The position numbers and the translations under genes are program-made. Positions 34,119 through 45,491 of a stretch of 64,000 nt of DNA are shown piece by piece. The stretch comes from Warburgia ugandensis. Lineage: Eukaryota > Streptophyta > Magnoliopsida > Canellales > Canellaceae. Under the pieces are notes generated by a model. The model was given only the letters and a program-made list of their open reading frames with translations. It made no database searches and had not been told where the DNA came from. The DNA is taken from the NCBI GenBank assembly GCA_035236585.1, contig CP141127.1, positions 75,125,495 to 75,189,494 of the forward strand, given 5' to 3'. Each line of letters starts with the position of its first letter. Positions within the stretch are counted from its first letter, which is position 1.

Positions 34119-36200
34119 AACCCTCTTCCTTCTTTATTCGGGCTTGGGACCGTCATTGGTCATTGTTGAGAAAAGATTTTTGAAGAACGTAGATAGAAGT
34201 GGTAAAAAAAGATTTAAAATTTTTAAGACTAAATAAAGCCATGGATAAAGACTTGATGTTGATGATATGGCATGGATTTCATGCTTCTGAGCATGACTCC
34301 TCCCAGGACTTTATATGGTTTCTGTCTGCCGTGAAGTGCTAAGTGTATGTACGACTATCCTGTTGAATTTGTGAGCTAAAATGTGTGTAGCGGTCATTAT
34401 TGAAGTTGCAGCGACTGAGCAATGCTTAGTTAGCACCAAAGAGAAATAAGAAAGGAAAGAGAGGGGCAGTGTCAATTGTTTGACTTGTCAAGTTTCACAC
34501 CCTAAACGGGGCCGACTCGTTAATTTTTCAGCTGTTTTCAACCGTCCATTTATTGGCTACGTGCCCATTTCTGTAGCAATTTCCTGGACTAATGATAATA
34601 TATTGCAAGGATTGCAACTAATCATACATATAGTAGTGCAAACGCAACTCTCGTCACTTTATATAATTCGGGGGTGGGTGTGTCAACCCGAAGAAGAGGA
34701 ATCCCCCTGATAATTATAGGCATGCCTCACTTATCTAGAGTCCATTTTGTGGGCCCTATAATCCAATGAGAAAGTGGCAGACATTTGTTAAAACTACATC
34801 AATAATTTTTCTGACTTGGACGGCCATCTAGCTAGGACAGCTGCCAACGTTAAGAGCCATCCATTGGTTGGTTATCTATCACCGACATCTGTGACCCTGT
34901 GAACAAAAAGGCCCATCAATTGCAGGGCTGAGATGGTCCGATTCAAAGGATTAGGATATGTCAACTAGACAATTTAGTCAATGAACATCCTCTTCACCGA
35001 ATGACAACTGTGGCTACTGACAAGCTAACAGCATAGTTTATAGGCTATAGACCATTCTTACTATAAAGGCCGGCTACGCATACATTATTGTAAGCATCTA
35101 ATTTTACATTCAACCTGCCGGGCCATACGTGGGAAATGCATATGAATCGAGGACATTGAGCTTGTATACTTCAAAGGACAGCTAATATGGTTCGTCCGTT
35201 CTGGTTCTTTTTCCTTCTCTCGAAAGTTAGTCCCACACATGCAGAGTCTCCCCTGGTGACCTAAGGTGTGGTACTGCTCCTTGGGCCACTGCGCTAGACG
35301 CAACACGGTTCTGATACTATTCCAAATGGATATCTGATCTCAAGATAGTGTCCAACAAAAATCAATGGCTTTCCTTCTTGTGGATCAAGGGTTTAGGATA
35401 ATTTGATTAAGAATAAAACGGTGGCGATGGGAACGACTGGCAGTCTCCTGTCGGATTAATGAAGCTGATCATGCCCATGAGGCATAGGAGAGCCCAGAAA
35501 AGTGGCTGCTAGAGAATGACCACCATCTTTTTCGGCTATTTCTTTTACTTGATAACCAACTTGTGTTTGGAGTTAATTCTGCTGGAACGGATGAGCAACT
35601 TAATCCAACCAAAGAGAAAGCTGAAACTTGGATTAAGATGGGTTGACATATACAGGGGAAAAGATTTTAGAAAAAGTCTTTTAAGTTGTAGGAGATAAAG
35701 ACCGGAGTTGAAAGAAATGGACTCCGTCGTCGTTGTCTCCTCTGATCTCTTAGCAGCTTCTCAAATTATTATTTGTATTCACCAGCTGCAACAACTGGCA
35801 ATTTTTGTCAAGATTAGTGCTGTTAGGTTGCTACTCCATGAAGTGGAACACCATTTCTAATATGTCAATTGCATCCTTTCTTAGTATAAAAAAACCAAAC
35901 ATGTTAATTTCCTTGGAAATAATATCTTTCTGCTCATAAAAGAAAAAATTTCTCTTTGCTGGTCTTATGTCACACTCTTGCACCCTCATATTGATCGTAT
36001 CTCCAACACAACGGGAATCAATTAGTTTAAGTAATCAGATGCACCAACTACTATTTAGTGTATGCACCAATAACCCTATATGAGCAGAAGCACTGGAGCC
36101 AATTACCCACTAAGCTGATTCCATGAGCCCATGTTCTCCCACATTTGGCACACTCTAATAGCTACAATTACCTAATATTCAGTTTGAGCTCGATGATTCA
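34119..36200. other. Low-repeat intergenic stretch
   Basis: About 2 kb with no recognisable full gene. It contains TATA-like ctttatataat (about 34657) and a 47-codon frame at 35717-35860 whose product matches nothing known to me. A possible SINE-like segment (35214-35306) is listed separately. Confidence 0.4.
35214..35306 (-). repeat. Possible tRNA-derived SINE or LTR-leader fragment
   Basis: On the minus strand tctagcgcagtggcccaag resembles a pol III A box of tRNA-derived SINEs. A B box is not clear. Just beyond, ggttctgatact (35307-35318) resembles the reverse of a tggtatcaga primer site, so an LTR-leader origin is equally possible. Confidence 0.3.
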
Positions 36201-36201
36201 G

Positions 36202-37393
36202 ATCATCATCATCATCATCAAGATCTTATCCCAATTAGGGGTCGGCCACAGGAATTTTATTCTTCCATTCCACTCTATTAAATACCATGGCTTCATTTAG
36301 TCCCAAAGTTTTTAAGTCTTTCCTCACCACTTCTATCCACATTTTTTTTTTGCCTTCCCCTTGCCCTTTTAGAACCTTCAACTTGTATTGCCTCACTCCT
36401 TCTAACTGGTGCCGTGTTCGATTTCCTTTGAACATGTCCAAATCATCTAAGTCTAATCTCCCTCATCTTGTTACCTATTGGTATTATCCCTAAATTTTCT
36501 CTAATATTTTCATTTCTAATTATATTCTTTCTTGTCTTACCACTCATCCATCTCAACATCCTCATTTTTGCGACACTCATCCTATGAGGATGACGTTCCT
36601 TAATTGCCCAACACTCTGATCCATAGAGTATGGCCGGCCTTATAGCTATCCTATAGAATTTTTCCTTTAGTTTGAGTGGAACCTGCCGATCACATAAAAC
36701 ACCCAATGCACATCTCCATTTGTTCCAACCCGCTTGGATTCTCTATGTAACTTCCCTCTCAATCTCTCCACTCTCATGGATCAATGATCCTAAGTATCGA
36801 AAGTGGTCTCTCACGGGGACATCTTGGTTATCAATCTTGACTGATGTCCCACTCCTACTCTCCTTGCTAAAATTACATTGCATATATTCTGTCTTAGTTC
36901 GGCTAATTTTAAATCCTTCTGATTCTAATGCTTCTCTCTATGTACCATAATTTATACTCATCTATTTCTCTAGCTTTAGCCCCTTTCCACTTGGTTTCTT
37001 GGATACAAGCGATGTTGACTCTCCTACGTTTCATTGTGTCTACTAACTCCAAACTTTACCTATTAGTGTCCCTATATTCCATGTAGCGATGCGAATCTTA
37101 TGTTTTGGAGATACTCTATTTACTATCGCCTTTCTCGACCTCCATGGTATGAACCCATGTCCACTTTTCACTGCACCTGGGTTTTGATGTAGCGCATCGC
37201 TTCCGAGGGGACGCTCTAGTAGCCCTTGCCCATTTTTCACTACACCCAGGATCCGATGTAGTGCGTCGCTTTTGGGAGAACACCCTAGCAGCCCTTGCCT
37301 ATTTTTCACCGCATTCGGGATCCGATGCAGCACGTCGCTTCTGGGGAATGCCCTAGCTTGAGCGAATGTCATTTTTCGATTCATGTCATGTTG
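36202..37393 (-). mobile_element. RTE-type LINE, internally deleted
   Basis: Minus strand. The 5' part (37384-36957) encodes three imperfect ~26-residue repeats (SDALHRI...VKNGQGLL) and then the start of the endonuclease, KIRIATWNIGTL and NIACIQETKW. At about 36952 it jumps directly to the RT C-terminal region: ESEGFKISRTKTEYM, VPVRDHFRYLGS, the open run 36706-36443 with AILYGSECWAIK and MRMLRWMSGKTR, then FGHVQRK and a terminal segment to about 36235. The 3' end is an (ATC)n tail (36202-36220), typical of plant RTE LINEs. Catalytic endonuclease residues and the RT palm are gone, so it cannot move itself. Confidence 0.85.
36235..36950 (-). pseudogene. LINE reverse transcriptase, C-terminal part
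   Basis: The segment downstream of the RT palm, in at least three frames. 36706-36443 is open for 87 codons and 36441-36235 for 68. No YADD catalytic box is present. Called from the strongly conserved GSECWAIK/RMLRW motifs of plant RTE elements. Confidence 0.85.
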
Positions 37394-37756
37394 GGGTTGC
37401 CATAGTTTTTAAAAAGCTGAAGATGATTTTCATTAAAATCATCTTCAGCTTCACCCTTGCTGGTTGGCTACCTGACGCAAGGGTGGCCATATTTTAAGAA
37501 GCTGAAGATGATTTTCATTTCTTCCTCACAAACTAATATACAAATGCATATTTATTTGTAAGAAAGAAATAATAGAATCATCTTCAACTTCCCCCTTACT
37601 GGTTGGCTACCTGACACAAGGGTTGCCATCTTTTAAGAAGCTGGAGATGATTTTCATTTCTTCCTCACAAACTAATATACAAATACATATTCATTTGTAA
37701 GAAAGAAATAATAGAATCATCTTCAACTTCCCCCTTGCTGGCTGGCACCTGACGCA
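37394..37756. repeat. Tandem array of three palindromic units
   Basis: Units 37394-37480, 37481-37619 and 37620-37756 each begin gggt(t/g)gccat and end acctgac(g/a)caa. Unit 1 is short and holds a perfect hairpin: arms 37414-37430 and 37435-37451 (17 bp each, loop catt). Units 2 and 3 have the same outer arms (gaagctg-agatgatt and aatcatcttcaactt) with a ~70-bp AT-rich centre, itself partly self-complementary (ttcttcctcacaaa / tttgtaagaaagaa). Flanking ccctcc...cttgggatcggcat also matches the right flank of the single copy at 34118. MITE-like, non-coding. Confidence 0.85.
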
Positions 37757-37944
37757 AGACCCTCCTTTTTTTTCTGGACTTGGGATCGGCATTCAGATAT
37801 ACCCACCAAAATACAGTATGGTATTCGCACAGCCATACATGGCACCTGGTATCTCCTTATATATATTTTATTGGTTTTCCTGTCATTCAATAAAAAGAGC
37901 TATTAGTTTTCACATATGATTACATATTAACTCACTAACATTCA

Positions 37945-40597
37945 TGTCACGACCCGGGTTTTTATATGATGCAAATTTGATAAAAAAGGCGAGATCTCTT
38001 GTTTTATAAGTATGAGATGCATGAAAATCTTTTTCTTTTAGAAAATAATCTTTCATAAAAACCCCAAGTGTGAAAACACATTCTCCAATAATTTAGCCAT
38101 GGCAAAGTTTTAAATCAATATTGTTCCCAAGAAAGTGTTAGTCACAAATTTCTATTAGAGAGTAACTACAATCAAGTAACATTGAAAGATAAGATAGGGG
38201 TTTATTTACTTGTACTTAGCCTGTGTCTCCTAGTACAAACATCCCTTGCCCTTAAGTATTTACGTTGTATCTGAAAAATGTTGAGGATTGGGTGAGTATA
38301 TAATATACTCAGTAGGAGCCTATCACTACTAGTTTTATAAATGCATGAGATGTTTCAAAATCATATGCTCATTCAAAACATGCGTATGTTTGAATACTCG
38401 AGTTCAATATCAGTATAAGAATCCATAATCAACTGAAATTCAAAATATGCGTATGTTTGAATACTCGAGTTCAATATCAGTATAAGAATCCATAATCAAC
38501 TGAAATTCTCATGACTTAAAAGATCACATAATCCAAAACTAAAAGTGTCATATATATATATATATGATGACATCATGATATGTAATAGATGCTTCATGGA
38601 GTCCAACTCATGGACCTCTAGTATGGTATGGTCGACCAACCTCATATCATGCTATATGAAATGCACATCAAACCATAGGGTCCACTATGCCCACGACCTC
38701 CTCACCGTGTGGTCCCCGGGTACCTGAGCACACTCGGTCATAGCCTCCACGGAGCCTATGACACTTGACCCAGTGCTGTGATACCAGTGGTAGGCCCCTG
38801 TACCACATGCAATCGACGTAGGGACTTGCCTCTTTTTGGGCGTGGTACCCATCCACCTATTAGTGGTAGAGGCCGGGTGGCCAACCCAGACCCCTTGGCA
38901 TAGCACCCACGGGCTTACTTGCCCAAATCATATAAGATAAGTCAAAACCTTTTGTTAAAACTTATCCTCTTTTGGGTCCCTCACAACTGCCTGGCCCTCG
39001 GCACTCCAGCGTCTTTTGGCAACCCTCAAGGACATGCAATCTTTGCAAGTACTCAAATCATGCAATGCATGTACTTGTTTGCAACACATATATGTGCATA
39101 ATGTATATGCAGTCATTTCAAAACATGGCTATGTACAAAACGTCCATCATATGCATGCTGAATCAAATCATGCTAAACAAGTCATATACTTATATGTTCT
39201 CAAAACAATAATAGATCTTTTAAAAGCATCTAATAGTGATAGAGCACCTACCTGGCTAAGTCGCGTTAACCCTCTTGTCCTCGTACGCTCCTGAACATGG
39301 TTTGGGGACTCAAGGTTAGTTTAGCCTATCTTTTATGAGTTTAGAGCAGTTGGGTCTTATTACTTAGGCATTAGAGGTCCATCCCTATGCCTATGGGTGT
39401 CCTAAGGTCCTAATTGGGCCTTGGTATTCTCAGTTTTTCAAAGTTCTAGTGGTTACGCGCCACCATCCTATTTTAAGGGTCATTCCCTCCTTTGATTGGG
39501 CCTTGATCATAGATTTTATGATTTTTATGTGTCCGCGTTGTCGATACGGACACAACGCCTTTTGCGGCGCCTCAATCGGAGCTCTAGATATCAAGTTATA
39601 AACGTTTTAGTATTGTATGTACATAGAGTCTTAAAGACAAAAAATCGGAATGCTAGGGCGCTGCGCGTCTGCGACGTGCGCCTTGCTTCCTTAAGTAACA
39701 AAAAATTCGACGTGCGCTAGCGCACTGCGTGTTTGTGGCGTGCGCCTCAATGGGCGTGTCTGCAGACGCGCGCAACATCTCCGCCTGTCTGTCCCTTTAG
39801 CGGGCGCATCCCCGGATGCGCCCGTTGGTTTCATTCTGACGCGTCACGTTCCGTCTGGAACGTCTGCGTCGACTGGGGACCGGGGCATCCTCATTACACC
39901 CTGGTTCAACCCTGTCGAACCAGTGCGGCCCTAGGGACGTCCCAGGGTCCTTGGTGGCTCTCCCAAGCTCTGTTTTGCATGGTTTTTCATGCAAAAACCT
40001 AGGGAAACTGAGCCTAGGACTATGGGTGAGATGGGTTTGGGGAGTTTTTGAGCATACCTGCTTCGTGGCTGGCTTTCTCTCCACGTTTTCCCCTCTTGGT
40101 CAATGCTCCCCGACTGGTTTTCTCCAAGGTTTTGGGCTGCCATTAGAGGCACCCAAGAGCTCTATTTATAGGGCTTTTAAAGAGGGTTCTGGAGGGGTTC
40201 TAACCGCCTTTGAATGGCGGTGGAGAAACCTCCAGAATGGCAGTGGTTTCTCCTTGAAACACCGCCGTTCTAGAAGCCTCTAGGAGCTTGAAGATGACAG
40301 GGTGCCCGTATCAAAATGGGCACCTGTGTTTTTCAGGTTAAGTCGTTTTTGTGAAATTTACAGTTTTGCTCCTGAACTTCAAAGGGCCATATCTTGCTCA
40401 TTTTAACTCCGTTTTGGGTGATTTTGGTATCGTTGGATTCCTTTTTCTGAGACTCATCTAATGGAACCACTTTTAGGACCAAATTCCTGGGTTTAGTTAA
40501 GGAGACTAGTGAAATGACAAAAATGCCCTTATCTTTAAAGCTGAACTTTTCATTGCTAAACTTGGAATTTTAATATTACAAAATTGGAGTCATTACA
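37945..40597 (-). mobile_element. Large-LTR gypsy-type solo LTR (copy L1)
   Basis: 2653 bp flanked by perfect attca duplications (37940-37944, 40598-40602). On the plus strand it begins tgtcacgacccgggttttt and ends ggagtcattaca, so in sense orientation it runs TGTAATGACTCC...AACCCGGGTCGTGACA. It contains a GC-rich stretch with CpG (39660-39950), the likely promoter side, and 38320-38300 carries the paired gagtatattatatactc. No coding region. The short open frames in it are by-products of base composition. Confidence 0.85.
38371..38504. repeat. 67-bp tandem duplication in solo LTR L1
   Basis: 38371-38437 and 38438-38504 are identical except for one base in the first ten (aaaacatgcg versus aaaatatgcg). 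Very recent. Confidence 0.95.
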
Positions 40598-41578
40598 ATT
40601 CATGTGCTTGATAACAAGTTATTAAACCAAAGAAAAAGCGGTCTAGGGCAGTTGGTCGCAGACAATAAAGTGCCTCCCTAGTTACTTGTGATTAGATGCT
40701 TGCTTACAAAGCATCCTACTTTTGCCTGCTGGGGCCAACTCTAGATGATCAACCCCTTCATCATATTGCTTTATGTGGATTTGGATATGTCATAAACAAA
40801 AACCTTAGATGATTGGATATGATTCTATCATCCTAAAAGCTATATTTTTAGTCATTGAGTTTAGACCATGCATTGTTTATGTAAGGATCTTACACTGTCT
40901 GTTTCCTATGCATGATACAAAGTACAATTTTTTAGAATCATATGTATTAGCATACTTTTGAAATTACAAGAAATCCAATGACAGTGCAATCGAATGAAGG
41001 GGCCGAGTCATCCAAATTGGGCCCTTCCTGCAGAATGCGCGCTTTATGACAAAGCACCTTATATGGTACTATGATTTAGCATTCTTAACAATCATGTGTT
41101 TGATAACAAGTTATTAAACCAAAGAAAAAGCGGTCTAGGGTAGTTGGTTGCAGACAATAAAGTGCCTCCCTGGTTACTTGTGATTAGGGGCTTGCTTACA
41201 AAGCTTCCTTCTTTTGCCTGCTGGGGCCTACTCTGGATGATCAACCCCTTCATTAGATTGCTTTATGTGGATTTGGATATGTCATAAACAAAGATCTTAG
41301 ATGATTGGATATGATTCTGTCATCCTAAAAGCTATATTTTTAGTCCTTGAATTTAGACCATGCATTGTTTATACAAGGATTTTACAGCCTGTTTCCTGTG
41401 CATGATACAAAGTATAATTTTTTAGAATCATATGTATTAGCATACTTTTGAACATACAAGAAATCCAATGACAGTGCAATCGTATGAAGGGGCCAGGTCA
41501 TCCAAATTGGGCCCTTCATGCAGAATGTGCGCTTTATGACCAAACGCCTTATATGGTACTATGATTTAGCATTCCTAA
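40598..41578 (+). repeat. ~490-bp tandem duplication
   Basis: 40598-41088 and 41089-41578 are about 94-95% identical by eye (tttgataacaagttattaaa, ggatttggatatgtcataaac, gaaatccaatgacagtgcaa). The left unit's first bases are the right target copy of solo LTR L1, so the LTR went into the edge of the array. No coding similarity. Confidence 0.9.
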
Positions 41579-41739
41579 GGAGGATATTCTCAAATGTAGG
41601 GTTAGGCTGGGGTGGATGGATTCTTTCCTTTTGCTATTCATGTTCTGGATGAGAGTAATGTAAGCTGTATCTTATTAGTTAGGCTTTTGTGTTTGCAGGC
41701 TGTTGAGGGATACTATCAGCTGTCTTAGGATTTGCTTAG
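41579..41739. other. Short unassigned segment
   Basis: Between the duplication and copia D. A pyrimidine-poor tract followed by tttgcag (about 41693-41699) resembles a splice acceptor, but the following frame closes within ten codons. I do not call an exon. Confidence 0.3.
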
Positions 41740-42300
41740 TGTTTTGCTGGAGGAGCACATCAGTTCTTAGATTGTTCCCAATAAAAATTAAGACATCAAT
41801 GCATATTCATATGATTGGTAAATCTACCTTTGATTTTGATGAAGAGAGCTTGCTCATAGGGTCATTTAGCAAAGTTGTTTTCTTAAAAGTACTTGTTGAT
41901 TCAACTATTCCATGCTCTTGGTGCTTGCTTTAACCCATAAAGCACTTTCTTCAATTTTAGGACTTTGTCTTCTTGTCCTTTAACCTCATAACCCAATGAT
42001 TACTTGATGTAAACTTCAAGGAATCCATTTAAGAAAGCAAACTTTACATTCATTTGAAAAATCCTCCACTTGTTCTAAGCTGCCAAAGAAATGATTAGTC
42101 TTATAGTTTCCAAACGAGCAACGAGTGCAAATATCTCATTGTAGTCAATGCTAGCTTTTTGGCTATAACCCTTTGCGGTTAATCTCGCCTTGTTTTTTTT
42201 CAGTTTTTCCTTTGAAAAATTTCTTTGCTTTGTACATGCATTTAACATCAATTACCTTAGGCCCTTTGGGAAGTGAAGCAAGCTCCCATGTATCATTGTG
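41740..42300 (-). pseudogene. Copia D reverse transcriptase, N-terminal part
   Basis: Reverse strand fragments: [14 protein letters not shown] (about 42262-42220), [42 protein letters not shown] and a degenerate YVDD region reading C-I-D-V-L-I-F-I-G-N-N near 41795-41760. Frame changes throughout. Cut at about 41740. Confidence 0.8.
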
Positions 42301-43567
42301 CACAATTGCTTTGTTATATTTCTCCACTTCTTCTCTCGTATGGCCTCTTCAAAGTTCAATGTTTTATAATGGGCAAAGAGACAAAAAAGAGTGAGATCTT
42401 CTAATATTTTTGTTACCTTGTAAAGTTCTTGTAGACTCCTTGCATGACACATCTCTTTCAATTAAAAAGGATGGTGGCAAATCTCCATGTGTGGTTGTTG
42501 TGGAGGTAGGTGGAGGAATGGGCTCTTATTGTTCATCTCCTGTTTACTTTGCACGTAGTTGCTCTTCTTCTTCTTCTTCAATATAGGGAATGAAATTGTA
42601 GTCTACTTCACTTGAACCCCAATCCCATTCACCCTCTTCATCAAACTTTACATTTTGACTTACAGGACATTTCGAGTGTTTGGATTGTACTACTTTTATC
42701 CTTTAGAGTTTGTGTCATATCTTATGAATATGAATTTTTTGCTTTTACTGTGAAGCTTGGATCTTTCTCATCAGGTACATATACATAGGTGATGCTTTCG
42801 AACACCCTAAGGTGAGAAATACCAAGCTTTCTTCCACTCCATGCTTCCTGTGGTATTTTTTCCCACACAATTCTTGTTGGAGAGTGATTGGACAAGCAGA
42901 TCGCATATACTACAACTTTCACCTAAAATTTCTTTGACATTTTTTTGCTTTTGAGCATACTTTGAGCAATGTTAAGGATATTTTTATTCTTTATTTTGGC
43001 TATGTCATTTTTTTGACAAGATCTTAGAATTGTTAGTTGTTGATGAATTCCATTTCCTTCACAAAAAAATTGAAATTCTTTGCAAGTCAATTCTCCCCTA
43101 TGATCTTATCTCATGGCCATGATTTTGCATCCACTTTCTTTCTCCATAGTGGCTTCTAATTTCATGAATGCTTTTGATTTTTGCTTCAAAAAGTACACCC
43201 GTGTTTCTCTTGCAAAAATTATCAGTAAAAACTAAGAAATTATTGCCTTTATCTATTGAGCTTCTCTTGATTGTATTGTAAATATCCGCGTATATGAGCT
43301 TAGTGGCTTCTGGGCTACTGAGGTTGACTCCTTTGGAAATCCTTTTCTAAAAAACATCCTTCACATAACCAGTCTAGTTGATTGATGTAAGGTAGATCTC
43401 TCACAATCTCCTTCTTTGATAATAACTCTAATCCTCGAAAGTGAAGATGCCCATATCAAAGGTGCTAAAGCCATGATGCATATTTGTAACAATTCTTGAG
43501 ATACTTTGGAACATTAGTTTGGATTTTCAATGAGAACATTCTATTTCTTGACCTTAATACTCTAGTG
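42301..43567 (-). pseudogene. Copia D GAG-pre-integrase and integrase
   Basis: Reverse strand: NRMFSLKIQTN, KYASWL, GHLHFRGLELLSKKEIV and LCEGC (43545-43360) are the pre-integrase segment. DNFCKRNTGVLFEAK and HEIRSHYGERK fragments of the core follow. 42922-42722 (66 codons) is the integrase C-terminus with CLSNHSPTRIVWEKIPQEAW and HLRVFESITYVYVPDEK. Confidence 0.8.
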
Positions 43568-43740
43568 ATCAATCTATTTTGAAGTTCTCATGCTAGAGGA
43601 GGAGGTCGTCATGTCACCCATGAGAAGAAGATCATGAACAAGGGATATAGGAAAAAATGAGATGACTTTGGCCATTTATAGATGAACAAAGACTTTTGAA
43701 ATCATGTAGTTAAAGCTGCTTGATTCAAACAAATTTTAAA

Positions 43741-44076
43741 GTATACACTTAAGAAGTCATTTAATACAAAACTGATTTCTTTAGTCTAGCATGAAGAGGA
43801 ATTTTTTGTGGGTGAATGCACTTGTCAAGTCATTTGTATTAAAGGACTTTAAAATCCTGCATTTTTAAAGTCGTTTGAATCAAATAACTCTATAAATACA
43901 GGCTTTTAAAGTCATTTAATTCAAATGAGTTTAAAAGTTAAGGCTTTTAAAATTGTTTAGGAAAAAACTACTTTAAAAGTCATGGACTTTTGAAGTCATT
44001 TGAATCAAATGACATTCCTCATCTTGCCAGACTAAAGAAGTTGTTTTTTGTATTAAATGACTTCTTTAGTGTATAC
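43741..44076. mobile_element. 336-bp foldback (MITE-like) element in copia D
   Basis: Terminal inverted repeats of about 60 bp: 43741-43802 (gtatacacttaagaagtcat...) pairs with 44015-44076 (...atgacttctttagtgtatac). Flanks are the identical 7 bp ttttaaa (43734-43740 and 44077-44083). The centre repeats aaagtcattt(g)aat-caaatgac motifs in both orientations. No coding sequence. It separates two parts of copia D that would be continuous. A 7-8-bp duplication is in the range of hAT-type elements, but the superfamily cannot be set from these ends. Confidence 0.8.
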
Positions 44077-44164
44077 TTTTAAAGTCATCTTTTTCTAAAT
44101 GACTTGTAACATATTTAAAAGTTGGTAGTCAAAATAACAGCTTTTATATACCAACTTTAAAAGC

Positions 44165-44420
44165 CTCATGGTACAATAGTGTCTTATAGAAAGGCTACAA
44201 CCTTTCATGTGAATATCATAGCCTTTTTCTAAGAGTTGTCCCAAACTCACGATATTATTTTTCATGTTGGGGACATAATAAGCACCTAAAATGAATTGGT
44301 GCCTTCCATCTTTCAAGAGAATAAGGATGTTACCTTTTCCTTGCACCAATATTTTTGAATTATCTCCAAAAAATATATTTCTGCTCACTGACTAATTAAG
44401 CTCTATGAACATACTTTTAT
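44165..44420 (-). pseudogene. Copia D protease C-terminal segment
   Basis: Open run on the minus strand starting 44388: NIFFGDNSKILVQGKGNI, FILGAYYVPNMKNNIVSLGQ and LLEKGYDIHM are the segment between protease and GAG-pre-integrase. The active-site aspartate region lies further right and is degraded (about 44450). Confidence 0.8.
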
Positions 44421-45475
44421 TTCCACACTTATGATTACTAGCACCGATGTCAAGGTACCAAATATTGTTGTTACCTATTTCGTTGTCTTTACATGCTAAC
44501 AAAAATGTCCCATTTTCATAATTCCTACTCTTGGTATAGTTGGCCTTCTCATTAACTCTGTAGTTGGAAGCTTTACATTCAGCAGCATAATGGCCAAAAT
44601 TTTTTATAATTGTACATTGAATTTGAGATTTGTCATACCATGATCTTTGGTTGCCTCTCCTACATCCTCTGTTAAGCTTTCTCCTCTTTCTTCATTGTTG
44701 TTGTGGTGATATCCTAGTTTTAGTTCTCTTCCATGTACATGACCTTGTCCATGACTATGGCCTATTTTTGTTGGCTTTTTTTTATTGTCAAGGCTTTCTT
44801 CTTTCTCCTTAAAATTGAATTGCATCTTGAGAATTTGTTCTTTCATTCCTTGCTTCTTCTTACACATCTCTTCATATGCTTTCCATGAACCCATGAATTT
44901 CTTAATGGTAACTTCTTTCAAATTTTTGGTTTCTTGATACATTATGATAATGTGCTCAAATTTTGAATCTAATGACTGAATTATCTTTTGAATTATCCTC
45001 TCATCATCTAATGTTTCATTGTTCCTTTTTAATTGATTAGAAATAGATAAATCTCTAAAGAAGTAGTCAGTAATAACCTTGCTTTCTCCGTATGCAAAGA
45101 TTCAAATTCACCTATTAGTGTTTAGAGTTGCACATTCTTGACTTGCTTGGCCCCTTTGAAAGAAATTTGAAGCTTATCCCATACTTCTTTGGAGGAGGTT
45201 GTACTTGAGATCTTCTTGAAGCCATCATCTTCCAAATCTTGATAGATGAGATAGAGAGCCTTATTGTCTCTCTTCCATAAATCTTTCAAAGCATTCTTTT
45301 GATCTTGTGTGAGGGCATTTAGAGTGGTATCATCTCTTGGCTCACTATAGCTAATTTTCTATGATATCCCATGCGTCTTATGCTCCAAGGTGTGCCTTCA
45401 TTTTGATACTCTAAGTGTCGTAGTTGTTTGTGTTGAGCATAGGGACTTAGATGGGTGACATACCATATTCGTCAT
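44421..45475 (-). pseudogene. Copia D gag
   Basis: Probable start ATG at 45475 just inside the primer site, as in related copia elements. Fragments: ALYLIYQDLEDDGFK, KEVWDKLQISFKGAKQVKN (about 45210-45120). The open run 44942-44604 has the central KFMGSWKAYEE and a histidine/glycine-rich basic stretch (GHSHGQGHVHGRE) replacing the usual zinc-knuckle neighbourhood. Confidence 0.75.
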
Positions 45476-45491
45476 AGCTTTGATGCTACTA

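Noticed and set aside
35717-35860. 47-codon frame with a CpG-rich start (MDSVVVVSSD...)
   Set aside because: Too short, no motif, no splice context that supports an exon.
37394-37756. Palindromic units considered as a CRISPR-like array or tRNA cluster
   Set aside because: Plant nuclear context, only three units, no unique spacers, no tRNA boxes. A MITE-like repeat fits better.
41693-41735. Possible exon after a tttgcag acceptor-like site
   Set aside because: The frame closes within about ten codons and no other exon is near.
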